DNA from: Adineta ricciae
Lineage: Eukaryota > Rotifera > Eurotatoria > Adinetida > Adinetidae
Assembly: GCA_905250025.1 (NCBI GenBank)
Contig: CAJNOJ010000159.1
Span: 124,001-188,000, forward strand
Direction of reading: 5' to 3'
Length of the DNA: 64,000 nucleotides
Positions 11,917 to 27,689 of this stretch are shown here, in pieces; position 1 is the first letter of the stretch, and each line of letters begins with the position of its first letter. The position numbers and the translations under genes are program-made. The notes beneath the pieces were generated by a model, which worked only from the letters and a program-made list of their open reading frames with translations, made no database searches and was not told where the DNA came from.

Positions 11917-12920
11917 CCCAGTTATCATTGTTCGATAACTCTTAGGTCAATATCTTGTTTTTATTTTGTTTGTATTCCAATGGGTAAACAGCTTTTCTCT
12001 CTCTTCTTTTCGTTTTTTTTATGTAACTCATCGTTTCTTTTTCTATGCTTTTAACTTCCATGTATTTCGACGACAATGATTGGACAGTACAACTTTTTCT
12101 CTTCAGCCGGTGGATCTCTAATATATATTTAGTCCAAACTTGTTGCAATGTATCCCTTTTCCAATGACAATATTGTGCAATTATTTCTGTATGTGCATGT
12201 TCTCTTGACAAAGTGATCCTCCTCTGTATAGCTTGTCTTTTGAGAGAAACCGAATATTTCTATATCGACTCATTTGATTCTCTTTCTATGTGTATGTATG
12301 TGTGTGTGTGTGTGTGCCTCATTTTGTTCTTGAAATAACTCTGTTATCGCTACTATTTCATGACTTCTTATTCAAGTTCTTTTTTTCCTTTTCTTTCGAT
12401 TGAAACAAAATAAGTATTGCCTATGCAAGAATAAAATTGAACGCGAAGGGTGGTTTCGTTTTCAAGAGAAGATTATAGTAACTTTCTCGTCGGAAAACTT
12501 TTTATTATCAATCTGTTCGGATCATTGAGTTCAACATTCTTTTTTCTATGTCACTCGAGCTTAATTATATATGACAAAATCAGTCTTGCGGAAGTCTCTG
12601 CATTTTCAAACGAGTTATTTGATTTGTCTTCTCGGAAGAAATAGAATCTGAATCGAAGTTAAAACAACTTCTTGTCTGCTTCAAAGTTGTATCTTCTCCA
12701 TAGAGCACAGTGAAGGCTTTGAATGGTCGCAGTTTCTCAACAACTGTTAACTGAAAACGCGAGTCATCTATCGTCGTGAGATTTTTTTCATAATTACTCA
12801 ATTGTCAAAGCAACTGTTTACATAGCTAACAGTATAGGCAAAATACTATTGTTCTTCTGATCACACGCACACTTCATAATCTTCGAAGAGAACAACACAT
12901 CGATTTTCTTTCTCTAACAC
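11917..12920. other. Intergenic, CAPS 3' UTR and CFAP97D upstream DNA
   Basis: T-rich sequence with a short (TG)n run near 12294-12316. Short open frames here have no recognisable content. Confidence 0.5.
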
Positions 12921-13765
<845 letters not shown>

Positions 13766-14278
13766 TCTTCAACTGGCGCTGTAAAGACCAACGATTCAAT
13801 TTGTATTGAACAATCGATCTCGTCTCTGATTAGAAGAATTCTTCACTTCTAATATATTGATAATTTATTTATATTCATTTTATCAAATAAACCATATCTG
13901 AACATCGAGCGGGATCTTGTCATTGGGCGACATCTAGGAATATGTTCAATTAAATCGAATTTCGAGAAAAATCTGAAGAAGGAAATGAATATCTTAGGAT
14001 AAACTATTGACGAAATAATCTGCCGAATTCGAGCGGATTTATGTTTGAATAATTAACTTCTCTATTGACATAATTTTGATAGATGTCAGGTAAAGAAAAA
14101 TTCACTCTATTTGTTTTGTTGTTATTATTATTATTATTCTGTTGTGACTCCCTTGACATGAATCCATTGAAATGCAACGACAAGAAACACACGTTTGTCT
14201 GATCGATAAACACTTGAAAGTCTTTGTTTCAGATATTTATATTCATTTTAACCCCCAGTCAAAACAATTAAAGTATTA
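13766..14278. other. Intergenic between CFAP97D and synaptogyrin
   Basis: AT-rich DNA with a short ATT run near 14120. TTTCAG at 14228-14233 and CCCCAG at 14254-14259 are possible cis- or trans-splice acceptors for the synaptogyrin 5' UTR. Confidence 0.4.
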
Positions 14279-15138
14279 ATGAATTCATCGTCTGAACCAC
14301 AAGCGTTCGGTGCCGGTCGAACTGGCTCAGCATTCGATCCAATTGAATTCATCAAAAAACCTCAAGTTATCCTCCGAGTTGTTGCCTGGGTAGAACATTT
14401 ATTTCTATTCGTCTCGTTCGTTTTCGTTATTAATTGATTTTGTTAATAGGTTTTCGCCACGATCGTCTTTGCGTCGATTGCCCAAGAAGGTTATGTTAAT
14501 GGTGTATGCCGCTATAATGAATCAAATGCTTGTGGTTATGGTGTTGCCATTGGTGTAATTGCATTTCTTTTAACTATTGGTTTCACGGCATTGGATGTTT
14601 ATTTTCCAAATATATCGAATATAAAAACACGACGAACTGCGGTATTAAGTGAATTAGGAGCATCAGGTACAGAGAGAGAAAAAAAACGAAGGATGAAATG
14701 TTTGAAAATCTTATATATTTGGTTTTTGTTTTCAGGAGCCTTGACATTCTTTTGGTTTATTGGTTTCTGTTACATGACTGATCAATGGCGGCAAGAGGAT
14801 CAAAAAGATTTACCTGAATGGAATGGTCGAAATAGTGTTCAAGCAGCGATTGCATTCGCCTTCTTCTCAATTTTAGTTTGGGTATGAAATGGCAACGTTT
14901 AGCGTAGATTTCTCATAATGATTTCATTTTCATATAGGCTGCATTAACCTTCTTTGCATTTCGTCGATACCGTGAAGGTGTATCAAATTTATTTAGTTCC
15001 GGTTATGAAGATCATTCGGGTACTGGCGGACAAACATACGGTGGTTACCCATCGACTGGTGGAGTTGGTAGTTTCTCTCAACCGCCGTTTACAGCAACTC
15101 AACAATCGCAATCTAGTTATCAACCACCAACATATTAA
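14279..15138 (+). CDS. SYNGR: Synaptogyrin
   Basis: Four exons (14279-14389, 14450-14666, 14736-14881, 14938-15138) give 224 residues. Four hydrophobic segments form a MARVEL domain: RVVAWVFATIVFASIAQEG, then YGVAIGVIAFLLTIGFTALDVYF, LTFFWFIGFCYMTDQW and AAIAFAFFSILVWAALTFF. These match synaptogyrins, tetraspan proteins of synaptic-like vesicles. The cytoplasmic tail is Gly/Ser/Gln/Tyr-rich (TGGQTYGGYPSTGG), as in other synaptogyrins. With CAPS it makes a second secretory-vesicle gene within 6 kb. The paralogue number cannot be assigned. Confidence 0.92.
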
Positions 15139-16469
15139 CGCATTTATTTGAATATGAGAGATAGAAATGAAGAATCTGTTTTAATCATTTATGTCTTCAC
15201 AGAATGTCACTTTTAATCTTTGAGAATCTCACGTATATGTATATCAATATCTCCGTTTCTTCTTCGTTCTCGTACACATTCTCGCATTGTGTCTTCTTCT
15301 TTGTTCGTCTTCACTTTTCAATGAAAAGCTGACCCTAAAGGCTAAACCCCGATTAGGTTAGCAGATAACATCAAAACTATTCGATATTTGTCAGATGAGT
15401 AAAAGCAATACTCATTCCCTTTCTTTTTCCTACTGTCTTATTTGATTGTATTTTATTCCGAACTTCCTTTTATTTATTTACATATTGTTTCGTTGTTGTT
15501 CATCTCGATGTTGTCTATAGTTTATGCATAGTAAAAAGAACACCCCAGATAAAACAATTTAGATCTCTTCACTTTCTTCTGCATGACATATGGTGACTTT
15601 TTTTTGCAAAAAAATAACAAAGAAGTAAAATGTTGTTGTCGCATTCGTTGACTAGTGACCTCTTGATGAAAGAATTCAATGGCAGGCAGAAATGACTCAT
15701 CTGAATTTGAAGTTTTTTTTTACAAGTGAATTGAACAGGTTCAAGTTGTTATGGATAATTTTGTTGATTCGCTGTCTACACGAAAAGCATTGCTGAAAAA
15801 TTGACATTTTCGAAGTCAAACGCATTTAATGTAAGTTCTCTTTGATATGCTTTCTTGATCGATTGATTGTGCTGCTTTATAGTCATCTTCAGGTTAGTTC
15901 GAAGCGTTTGCACCCTCTTCTATTTAGAAAAAAATAATTAGAAATCAGTTGAGTTACGCGAAAGACGAACAAATCGCTGTGTTAATATGTCAAGTGTTAT
16001 GATAAATCACTAAGCACGACATGTAAGATACGGTTATTTAGTAATTACTTTCGATATTATCACAGGTAGAGAGACTACCTTGATAACGAATCAGATAATT
16101 CTCCTTGATCGGATTGATACAAAAAGAAAATATCAGCGATGTTGACCAATGAAAAACTCAAATGTCATTCTTTAGAGGTGCTTTGTTTTTTTCCTTAGAT
16201 CGATATTCTCTTTTTTGTGTTGCTTATCATGTACAGCATATTGTATATTGTTTAAGCGCAGAGAGAAAAAAATGCGAGAAGAAGTGAGTACAAGGTAGTC
16301 ATTCTTTTCATTGACAGAAATTTATAAAGGTGTAAAAAGAAAAAGAAAAGCAAGAGAGAGACAGAGAGATGCGATGAAATATGTATCTGTTATATCTTTT
16401 TTTTCGTGTACATTATGAAGTTGAAAGAATTGGACAAAGAGAAAAGTCTGGCCGTGTTTTATCTTTCAG
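15139..16469. other. Long intergenic stretch
   Basis: Contains the synaptogyrin 3' UTR and non-coding AT-rich DNA. No exon was recognised. ATCTTTCAG ends directly at the next ATG (16470), suggesting a splice acceptor. Confidence 0.5.
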
Positions 16470-19400
16470 ATGTCAACTGACAATACCGAAGAGATTCCAT
16501 CTCAATCATTCTATGTTCATAATGAATGTAAGTGAAAGATTGTCGAATTTGATCTCATGTTCGTCTGTTAGTTCCATTTGTCTTCATTCCAACAACGCAT
16601 TTTGCATATGCCAACAATCATCCTCAAACATTCAATGATAATAATCCAATGACAAGCGAAGTGATCAAAGAAGAAGAAGAAGGAGAAGGCGAGGAAGGTA
16701 AACATGTTTACAGAAGGAAACGGACGAGGAATCTTTCGATTGACTTAGATACAGCTGATAATCAAGTCGAAGAGAATGATGAACTAACTGATCTTCGTAT
16801 CAGTCAACCGAAGTATAGTCAATTATTGAGAGACCTTGATTTCAGTGAAACAAGAATGGTAATCGAAAAGAATTGTGTGTCGTATCGCTTATTCATCTTC
16901 GATTTCTGTTCATTAAGTATGATGTGACTAAACTGTTATCAGATGAAACTTCACATTACGCAATAGTCGATGAAAATCAAAATTTAGAATCTGAACTTGA
17001 CAATCAACAATTTGCTTCGAATATCCAATCGACGATTATTGATCCGATGAGAGAACAGGAGAATCTCACTAATAAAATATCTCAGGATTTCGAACATACA
17101 TCCATACATATACCAGAGGGTTTATCGGAAGAATATGATAATCACCCAGCTGTCCATATTCATATCGAAGAAAAATCGGAAAACGATCAAGAACAACTGC
17201 AGACTGAACACGAAGTTCGTATTGATTCTCTTTCACTTTGTGTATGTGTGTCGATCAACCGAATGTCATTTATCCTAGATAAATAGCGAATTAGTAATCG
17301 GATCTTAATAGAAAAAAAAACATGATAACAAAAACAAGACGAAAAAGTTTTTTCCAATCAGATAATTTTTCGAAAGAAAGACAAAGGTGACGACCGATGT
17401 CCTATTTATGATAAAAAGAAGATTGCCTTAAACGCTAGTTGTCCTTTCCTAGGTGCGATGATGAAAATAACCAGTCTAGACATTCGAATTTCAGATGGAA
17501 AATGTTGTCGTATGTGGTAATTTTCGTGTCGATTATAAGAGAAAACTTCGAAATTCAAGATTTGACAGTTGTGCATTTATAATAGTCGATTGATCGGGAA
17601 AATCCGATGTAAATTAATTAGAAAACATATCCTTCAAGTGTGTTAATATTAAATATCCATTTAAAAGAGATTTTCACTCAAGGATATAATTATATTTCTA
17701 TTTACCTTCGAATAAAATGGCCTTAGACTTACTCACATAAATACATATGCATATTTTGCATCAAACGATGTAATCAGAATCTAGACGAAACTTACCTTGT
17801 ATTAGCATATCTCTTCGACGTTTTTCTTTCTCGTCTGTAGAACATCACATTATCACCGAAATCCAATCCAACATTTCGTTTTTCTACGCAAAATTCCACT
17901 CGTCTTCCAGATGAAACTTTATCATCAATTCCCCGGTTGAATCCAAATTCATCCGTTCGCGTTGAAAATCACGAGCAAACACATGAATTTCCATTGAATT
18001 GGAATGAATTACTTCAAGGTGCGGATGGTTACATGCAATCACCCACGGTTGTTATTATTGCCCAACCAATCGATGACATTCACAGCACACCGCCAAAACC
18101 ACCACCACCACAACCGCAACAACAATTTTCACCACCACCACCACCACCACTACCACCACATGAAAAACCAAAACCAGTCTTTAATACTTCTCCAAAACAA
18201 CGACCTCGCCATCGTATTCGACAGTTATCAGCATCGTCGGAAACCGATTCTGTTGCTGAATACATCGTTCATCGAAGTAAACATAAACTACATTCTACAT
18301 CTCAACCTCATCTTTCCATCGATGAGGATTATAGTGATAGAAATATTCATTTGAAACAAGTTTTCAATGATCGAACACGACCATACACTTCGGCAAGCGA
18401 TATCTTATTTCGACGATTAACTGCTCAGCCACCGGATCGAACGAGTCCGAGTAAAAAGAAATCTCATCATCATCACCACCACCACCATCATCGATCTTCT
18501 TCGTCACGACATATTAACCAGGAGGATAATAATCAATCATTTAACAATGTATGAATTGATGAAGGATGGCAGCAAACAAGGAGAGTTGGATATTTTTCTC
18601 TTCTAGGAAACTTGGTTACTCATGTTAGAAAAACTCGAACGGGAACATAAAGAGCGTTTGGAGAAACAGCAGAAACAGTATGAGATTTACATGCAAGAAC
18701 TCGAAGAGAAAATGAAACAACGTTTCGAAGAATACCTCTCATCCACAAACAGGTAAAAATTCGTCATAGTACATCTTCCTAAGTCTTTTTTGTCCTTAGT
18801 TTGAATCTACAAGAATCGAAATCCGAATCGTTTGATGCCGCCGCGCACTATCGTCGTCTTCATGAATCGAATGATGAACGCTATCGAACGACCGCTCATC
18901 CTCAACCTCAACGTTCGTACTATTCACTAGACAAACGTCCGTCATTCAAAGCCGATCTGTGCCGTTCACAATCGCGAGAAGATATTTCCATGTAAGTTTT
19001 TCACTCGAATCATTCGTTCAAGGACGTCGAAAAATAAGGCGAACAGACGAAGAAGCCTATCAAATAACCAAACTTCTCTTTTAACGATTCTCGTGTATTA
19101 ATTTTGCTGATTGCCGCGGTTGTTTCTCGTTCAGTATTTTTTATATGATTTCTTGACAAAAAAACAATCGATTTGAAGTTTTTACAGTCCATTCAATTTC
19201 TTTAAGTGGATAGGAAAGTTGACTTTTTCTCCATTATTATTTGTCAATCAACATCGAAATGTTTTTCTTAAACTCACATATGTTTTGCGCCTGTAACACG
19301 GTGGAATTAACAACATGATTTCTTTCACTTCGCGTTTTGACGGGCGTGGCCAAATTTTCTTCGAAGTCTTAATCTAATTTTTGATTTCTTGCCTAGTGTA

Positions 19401-20942
19401 CGAACGGAATTATCAGCCAAACATGCCAAGCATATATCAGACCTGAAGTTGTACTACGAACATGAAATTGAAGAACTTAAAAGTCAATTAAACAATCTCA
19501 AAATGGGGTAAGTCAAAAATGGATTGATTTAATCGAAAAATTCGATGATTTGTCAATTAGACAAACCAGTAGTACACATAATCGTCAATCGTTAGAGACT
19601 CTTGAACGACTTACCAATGAAAATCTGCGTTTACAAGATGAAATGAAAGATTTACGGCACTCCTTGGTATGTAGAGCGAAAACTTTCAGTATTGTTGTAT
19701 TTTGTTTGGTGGAATAGAAAGTATCAAATGATGAAAATACAAATCTGAAACGGCAAATCGAGGATTTACGAAATCAGATGAATACCAAAGATCTGGACTT
19801 CAAAACTCATCAACGAAGGATCAATGAACTTCAGAAACAGATAGATGACGAGCGAAATGTTGGTATTTCGAGCAAACAAGTTTTAATTCGAATTGAATAT
19901 GCTTTTGTATTTAGTTAAAAGAGCGGCAGGATGAAAAGATCCGTTTTTCAGATAAACAAGCTTTACTCTATCGGCAAGAAAATGAAAAACTTACAAGTGA
20001 TCTCAATCTTACTCGAGTAATTCACATGAATTGGAATCAATTTGCGGAGAAACCATTGATCTGTATCGTAGGAACGTCTTTTGCGTCTTGAAGAACGCTA
20101 TCGAGATTTAGAAAATGAAACGAAAACATATCGACCATCAGGTTTTTCAAGCGACAACAATACACAGAGGTTAATACTTCATCTTTTCTCCCGTTCTTTC
20201 AACTCATTGTGTTTTTATTGATCAGAAGTATTGATAATTCCAAATATGGTGCAACAATTCCTATGAACATTCCAACTTCACGAGAATACGGACGATTCAC
20301 AGTGACCACCTCACGATATTCAACTTCCACAGTTACTTCGCCTAGAACAGGCAATCGAGATTCATCAAGATACACACCCAATGGTTCGAAGAAAGATTCC
20401 TTTCGCTTTAGAAATACTTTCATTCTTTCTATAGAATCAGAAGATATCTTCCGCCATTGTAATTCACCTCGTCCATTACTGACTCTCAATGATTATATCA
20501 ATGATAAACCGAAGTTTCCACCTGCATATGTTCCACCAACAAGTAAACGGCTCCTTATTTGCGATAATTTTGTCCCTAGATTTCTATGTAGGACCTTTGT
20601 ATTCGCCACGAAAATCCCCGCCAAACCTGCACTCTGCTGATCAGATGCCAGTAAGAGTAAGTAGGCATGTGTACAGGACATTGATTAGGATGATATTGGT
20701 ATTTTCAGGATCTGATTGATAACCAAATGAAACAGAGCGAACATTTGGAAGAAAGGTTTGATGAATTATTGAAGAAAAAACGTGATTTGGAAGCTCGAAT
20801 TAATCGCATACCAATGCGTGGATTAACGAAATCAGATCGACAATTATATGACGTCCTTGAACGTGAAATCGAACGTGTTGATCAACAGATATCAAGTGTT
20901 AAACTTGAACTACGAAAACTGAATATCTTACGAACACATTGA
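16470..20942 (+). CDS. MPHOSPH9-like coiled-coil protein
   Basis: Fifteen exons: 16470-16527, 16572-16858, 16918-17241, 17841-18548, 18607-18752, 18800-18991, 19397-19507, 19561-19666, 19718-19858, 19915-20016, 20072-20169, 20226-20383, 20435-20542, 20580-20656 and 20709-20942. They sum to 950 codons (949 residues). The N-terminal half is acidic and disordered, with a Pro-rich run (about 18090-18165) and a nine-His run (about 18463-18492). The middle is long coiled coil beginning ETWLLMLEKLEREHKERLEK. The C-terminus, ERFDELLKKKRDLEARINRI to the end, resembles the last segment of vertebrate MPHOSPH9, a centriolar protein that restrains ciliogenesis. That assignment is from memory and moderate; a generic centrosomal coiled-coil protein is the alternative. 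The 599-bp intron at 17242-17840 is long for this genome. Confidence 0.65.
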
Positions 20943-21150
20943 TCAAAATTCCTTCCATATCGGTGTTGAAATCTCGATCTTTTCTCTTTCATATGTGTAA
21001 CCGTCCTGACGCTGTCGACATTTTTTTCTGTACTGTATGTTTTTTTTCCTTCTCTTTCTTTTTGCAAATCAAAATTAGTGAATTAACTCGTGTTGTTGCT
21101 TCTAATACATTAACAAAATTGATTCTCCATTCAATCTTTAGATTGTAATC

Positions 21151-22713
21151 ATGACGAACCCAACGACAGTATGGTATCTGCCAGATTCATATCCAATTGA
21201 CAATGACTTCTTTCGTCCACATGAAAAGAAACAATTACAAAATGCGTATAGAAACTTTTTAATGAACACAAAATATCATCCACTGAATTCAAATGATAGT
21301 TCCGATGATGAAGAGAATGCCCATATGTTATTACAATCGAAAATTCAGTTATTTCAATTATTTATTCGTACACAACCGGTTAACATACGTAGTTTCAGGT
21401 AGGACTCGATCGTCGTTGCGTGTGTCACACTCCTGTGTCATTTTCGTTGTTATTCTAGTCAGTATCATCAACAACAAGAACGTGTATTTGTCGAGCGTTT
21501 GTTTTATTTGATTCTAAACAATGTTGAATTAACACATTTTTCCACGTTCAATATCAATTCGATCATCAGTATAAGCAAAGAATTAGAAAAATATCAACGC
21601 ACGACGAATAAGATTATTTTCAATACCGGCAAATTGAATAACATTGTTCAGTTCGTTCTTTCGTTTTCGTCATCAACCGTAGCTATCTTTCAAATCAATA
21701 ATCTTTTCTATTTACTCTTAAATGACATGAATGACTTCTCCGGTAAAATTATCGATCGTATTGCTGAACTACTCCGAGTTTATCATTCGATGACATACGG
21801 ACATGCAATTACCAAACAAAACCTGATCAACAACGTCAGTTATTTCAATTTTTTTTCTCTTAACCTTCGCATTACTTCTCATTTCTTTTAGATCGACAAT
21901 GTTATCAGTACTGTCAGCTATACAAATCCAATCGTTTATCCTCTCTATGAAAATTTCCTTAATTCTTCACATATATACAAAGGCCCATTTATCATCACAT
22001 CCACAACCAATCCATCAAAAATTACTTCACGCATATCCTTGTATACCATCATCCAAAACCTTGCCATCACCCTTCTGGGTTTGTCCGTCGATGATTTCGA
22101 CTATGAAGAACAGTATCTTTCCATGACATCTGAGCAATGCTATCACATACGTTTAACCGTTCGTCGTTTGACCTATATATTCAAAAAATATCACTATCAG
22201 ATCGAATATCCGTTAGAACATCTCGATAAGCAGATCGTGATTTACTTAATTAAATCGATTCTTGTACATGAACGAACTCATGATAGTTTAAGACGTCTGT
22301 TGGATCTATACATGATGTCCATACATGGATTCTCTCAATTGAAAATCAAACGACTTCTGTATGATTTGTTAACTTCTTCTTCATTTGAGCTTTATTCCAT
22401 CGAAACAATCCGGTACTTCATCGAATTCAATCGTTTGAGTGACGAGCACGATGACGATAATCAATCCGATACGATCTCAGTTCTGACTTATGAAGACGAT
22501 CTATGGCTTAGCGATGAACAAATCCGATTAGTCACACATAAATTATATTCAAATAAAATCTACCATGAAGTTTTTATCCCACTGATCAATGGTGATTGTC
22601 ATGAAGAGCGAAGTATTGGAGATATCTTAGCTTATTTAGATCAAATTCAGCTCGAGCAGGAACAAGTGATCGATTTGGAAGATATGAAAACGAAATTGAC
22701 TATTGAATCTTAG
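21151..22713 (+). CDS. Uncharacterised protein, 481 residues
   Basis: Three exons (21151-21398, 21459-21834, 21892-22713) joined in phase sum to 482 codons. I do not recognise the family. The protein has no signal peptide and no convincing membrane segment. An acidic patch (NDSSDDEEN) lies near residue 50 and another (SDEHDDDNQSD) near residue 360. The rest is probably helical and rich in Leu, Ile, Tyr and His. The start follows the MPHOSPH9-like stop by 208 bases on the same strand. Codon use resembles neighbouring native genes, so nothing suggests transfer. It may be rotifer-specific. Confidence 0.75.
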
Positions 22714-24365
22714 ATCTTTCTTTGACTTCGACAACAGTGAGAGACAAATTTTCAGGAGTGAAATACCTTCATCGAGAGGGTAGTTGTTTTTGTTAAATTG
22801 TTAATATTTAAAGAAAAGTATTCCATAATAAACTGAAAAAAGACAAAGCTTTATGAATCATCGACCTGACTATCGCTACAATGATTGAATTTCATCAATA
22901 TTTGAAGGTAATTTGAGAGGATCGACTAGAATTTATTATGTCAGAGTCTCAAATTCAGTGGCGAGTCGAAATCTGACCTCGTCATTCAATATTGCATGTC
23001 GGATGAGAGATTAACAATGACTCGGCATGATTTTTGTTGAAAAACACATACGATTAACCGGTTTGGGCTCGTGTCAAACGTACGTCTGTAGAAACGCAAG
23101 AAAAAACAAGAGAAAATGCACGCGAAAAATACGTGGATGACGAAGTTGATAGATTGGTTCTTCCTTACACCTTTTCACATTCTCGTCATTCTTTCTCCGA
23201 ATATCTTTTCGTTTGATCGAAGAGGTGGTAGACTCAATTGTGCATTCCTCGTGTTCACTTCTCAATGCGCATTTCTATCAAATTGCATCCGTCATCGGTG
23301 TAAATCATCGTTTTTCGCAAATATATTGCATATTTTCTACATAGTTCGCCTATTCATCATATATTTTTTGCTATTTCTGCTCGTTGCTACAAACATTGAG
23401 AAACACCCACATGTAAAACAATTCCATGACGTCATATTTATTGATTTTTTTCTTCTTTTGCATATCGGTAAAAAATTACCTCATTTTGCACATTACTACC
23501 ACAAAGAGCAAGTGGGAAGAGGAGACAGACGGGGAAAAGGAAGCAGCATATTTATATAATAGAAAGAAAATGACGCATCGAAATTTCGAGATTTACTCTT
23601 TGGTTCGACGAATTTTCTCGAGATAAGGAACAAAGTTTCTTTCGTCATATTTCGCGATGACTAGTTGGCCTACTGCCAAAACGTTCTTTTTTCCTTTGTG
23701 CACCCTCAAGTAACAGAAAGTGTTAGTTTGGCAACCACAAAAGACGAAACATAACAGAACTTATTTTAGCGTCGTAGAAAGAGAGAAAACAAAGGAAGAC
23801 GTAAGAGTGGGTTGAAAGAACGTGACGCGATGTCAATGGAGAAAAAGCAAATACGCCATGGAGTAAGGAAGGAATATAGGCAGAGAGAGAAAACCATCAC
23901 ATGAGGCGAGAAGCCAACTATTTCATTCATCATTACGTGTAGTACGAAGATGATAGTTCTGACTATCACGAGACTACGTTAATCGATATACGCATAAAGC
24001 AGGAGTGCATCTTGTATTTATTTCTTACACTTTCCTTTTTTTTCGTTTTGACAGAATAGAACGCATACTTTTGTGTCATGCATTCGAAAACCTTCGATTC
24101 TTTTTCTGTTTTTTACACGTATTATTATGTAATAAAGTAAATACCTTTGCGTTGTTTCTCTTCATATTTTTATTTATCGAATATGTATACCACCAAGGCG
24201 ACGTGTTAGTATTTTCTCCTTAGGCAAATTAATCTTCTCAATTCCGCGAATGTGCTCAGATGTTTTTTTTCTTGTTAAATAGATTAAATATATGTGTGTT
24301 AGGTCAAACTAGACCCGATAAATTCGATAATTATTTTCCCGTTTTCTTCTGTAAATACCAATTTG
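22714..24365. other. Long non-coding stretch before RUNX
   Basis: More than 1.6 kb of AT-rich DNA without a convincing exon. It is the natural place for regulatory DNA or 5' UTR of the RUNX gene. Short open frames on both strands have no recognisable content. Confidence 0.5.
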
Positions 24366-25764
<1,399 letters not shown>

Positions 25765-27075
25765 ATTCATATTTTGTTCAACGTGTACATATAAATCTTC
25801 TATAGCTTCAAGCAATAATCCGTAACGGAAAACAAAAGGGTGCGTGTGTTTTAAATCTGTGTATATATGGGTATATAACGAGCCAAGTTTTTCTCTCCCC
25901 GACCTTATCTCTCCTGGCTGGGAATGCTGCTTTTCGTACATTCCTTTTACTATCTCATCCCAAAAACAATTGATCGCGAATATCGAACGTTATTTTTAGT
26001 AGCTGGTTTACTACCTCATGCTGTGCGCAACGAGAAAACCGTTATTTTCTTTTCATATGATGTAAATAACCGTGTTTGTAAGTGGATGGCATCACGCTAG
26101 TCTTTACAAAATGTCTTTGTAAATAACTGTTTGTTTTTCTTTTGTTTTTTTTATATATTAATGAGTAGAGATGTAAGTCAGATCGCTTTTAGTTGTTTGC
26201 TCGGACTCGTTTCTTTCTTCTACATGAGAACATAGGTCCATCAGTATGTGCTCGTGGAATAAGATAAGATACATATTTTTGCCCGAGAGTTATGTATGTT
26301 ATCACCTAGTGCAATACTGATGAGAACAAAGACCTATATTCTCGATGATAAATCGAAACCTTTCGGAAAGGATTGAATTGTTATCGCTGATACCCATATT
26401 TCTGGTTAGAATAACCAACCATCGGATCGATTTCGTTGTAAATACATGTTTTTTTTCTCTTTTGTTCACGAAAACAATCAAGGGGTTATAAACCCCGTCT
26501 TTCTTTTTCTTTTGGACGATCTGTCTGCGATATTGAGTGGTGTGTGCGGTGAATCTCATCCGGTTTGTTTTTTTGACAAAATGTGATGTGATGTATGTGT
26601 TTTCTCTTTTGCAATTGATATTACAGATGTGACGTCCATAAAATGAAAGTTTTTCTTTCCTTTTTCGATTTTCTTCTGTCTTTCTTTCTACTTCAGCGCG
26701 ATTGAGATCGTATTTCGAACGTTGTTCCTTGGACAAAGTCTATTTTAATCAATCTATATTTTTTTATAAGCCATGTACGTATGCTATTTTTGCCGACGAA
26801 AGTAACTGTGCACTTATAAAGTTCACAGTTGGCCCGTTCTTGTTATTTGTCAGTTTGGCGAATGTAATCGATTTTTTTTGTTTATTTTTACGTGAAATGT
26901 ATATACTTTTTTTGAATTTAATTCTTTGAATATAATCGAGATGAAACTTGAATTGCCTTACTCGGCTATCCGTGACATCTACGGCGTATCATAGAGCGAA
27001 TAGGTTGTCTAAAAGGACAAATTAGTTTTGTCCGTATGGTGCAAGGCACTCCGAGTAATCAAATTCAATAGAAAA
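25765..27075. other. Intergenic, RUNX 3' UTR region
   Basis: AT-rich DNA. A 144-codon minus-strand open frame (26302-26736) is Lys/Arg-rich without family features and is judged spurious. AATAG five bases before the DinB ATG at 27076 may be a splice acceptor. Confidence 0.45.
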
Positions 27076-27645
27076 ATGAATGCGTACAAACAGCATTTTC
27101 TTCGTATGGCAATCTACAATCGATGGGCTTACCGACAGCTCTTTGAGAAATTAGACAAACATATATCGGATGAAGACTATCGTACAGACAATGGCCTTTT
27201 CTTTCGATCGATTCATGGGACTTTAGTTCATTTACTTCTTTCAAGTAAAGTTTGGTATGCTCGTCACGTAAATTCGCCATATGAAGAAAAGTATCCGTTT
27301 GAGTTGAGTTCCTATTGGTCTCGACCAGCCCATGACTGGGAACAAGCTGTAACGGATCGCAAAGAACTTTGTCAAATGATCTTCATCGAATGTGACCGAT
27401 GGATAGATTTTGTTAAACAATTGGATACTGAAGCGCTGATGAAAGAAGACACATTTACATATGTCGATACAAAGGGCAATCAACATGAACGGGTTCGCGC
27501 AGAAGCACTCGATCATATATTTAATCATAATACTCATCACCGGGCACAAATTACAGCAATTATTACAAAATACGCAGGACAAGATGGTTCACCGGTCCTC
27601 GATCTCGTTGCAATGCCGAAAGACGAATTTACAATTGTGAACTAA
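27076..27645 (+). CDS. DinB-family protein, bacterial type, intronless
   Basis: A single exon of 189 residues. DinB/YfiT-like proteins are four-helix-bundle metalloproteins; some bacterial members act as thiol-dependent S-transferases. The family core is plain: YNRWAYRQLFEKL at the N-terminus, then FFRSIHGTLVHLLLSSKVWY and DHIFNHNTHHRAQITAIIT. The three metal-binding histidines (in IHGTLVH and in HNTHH) are all present. The length fits bacterial members. ATG 27076 is preferred over the upstream TTG because family members start just before YNRWA. It converges on the aldo/keto reductase gene with 44 bases between the stops. DinB proteins are not usual animal genes, and the lack of introns fits horizontal acquisition. 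The substrate is unknown. Confidence 0.9.
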   Translation: MNAYKQHFLRMAIYNRWAYRQLFEKLDKHISDEDYRTDNGLFFRSIHGTLVHLLLSSKVWYARHVNSPYEEKYPFELSSYWSRPAHDWEQAVTDRKELCQMIFIECDRWIDFVKQLDTEALMKEDTFTYVDTKGNQHERVRAEALDHIFNHNTHHRAQITAIITKYAGQDGSPVLDLVAMPKDEFTIVN

Positions 27646-27689
27646 ACGTTTTATTCTAAACAAAAGAAAAAGAAAGGAAAAAGTCGTTT

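Noticed and set aside
26302-26736. 144-codon Lys/Arg-rich minus-strand frame
   Set aside because: Composition follows AT-rich 3' UTR DNA; no splice context or homology is visible.
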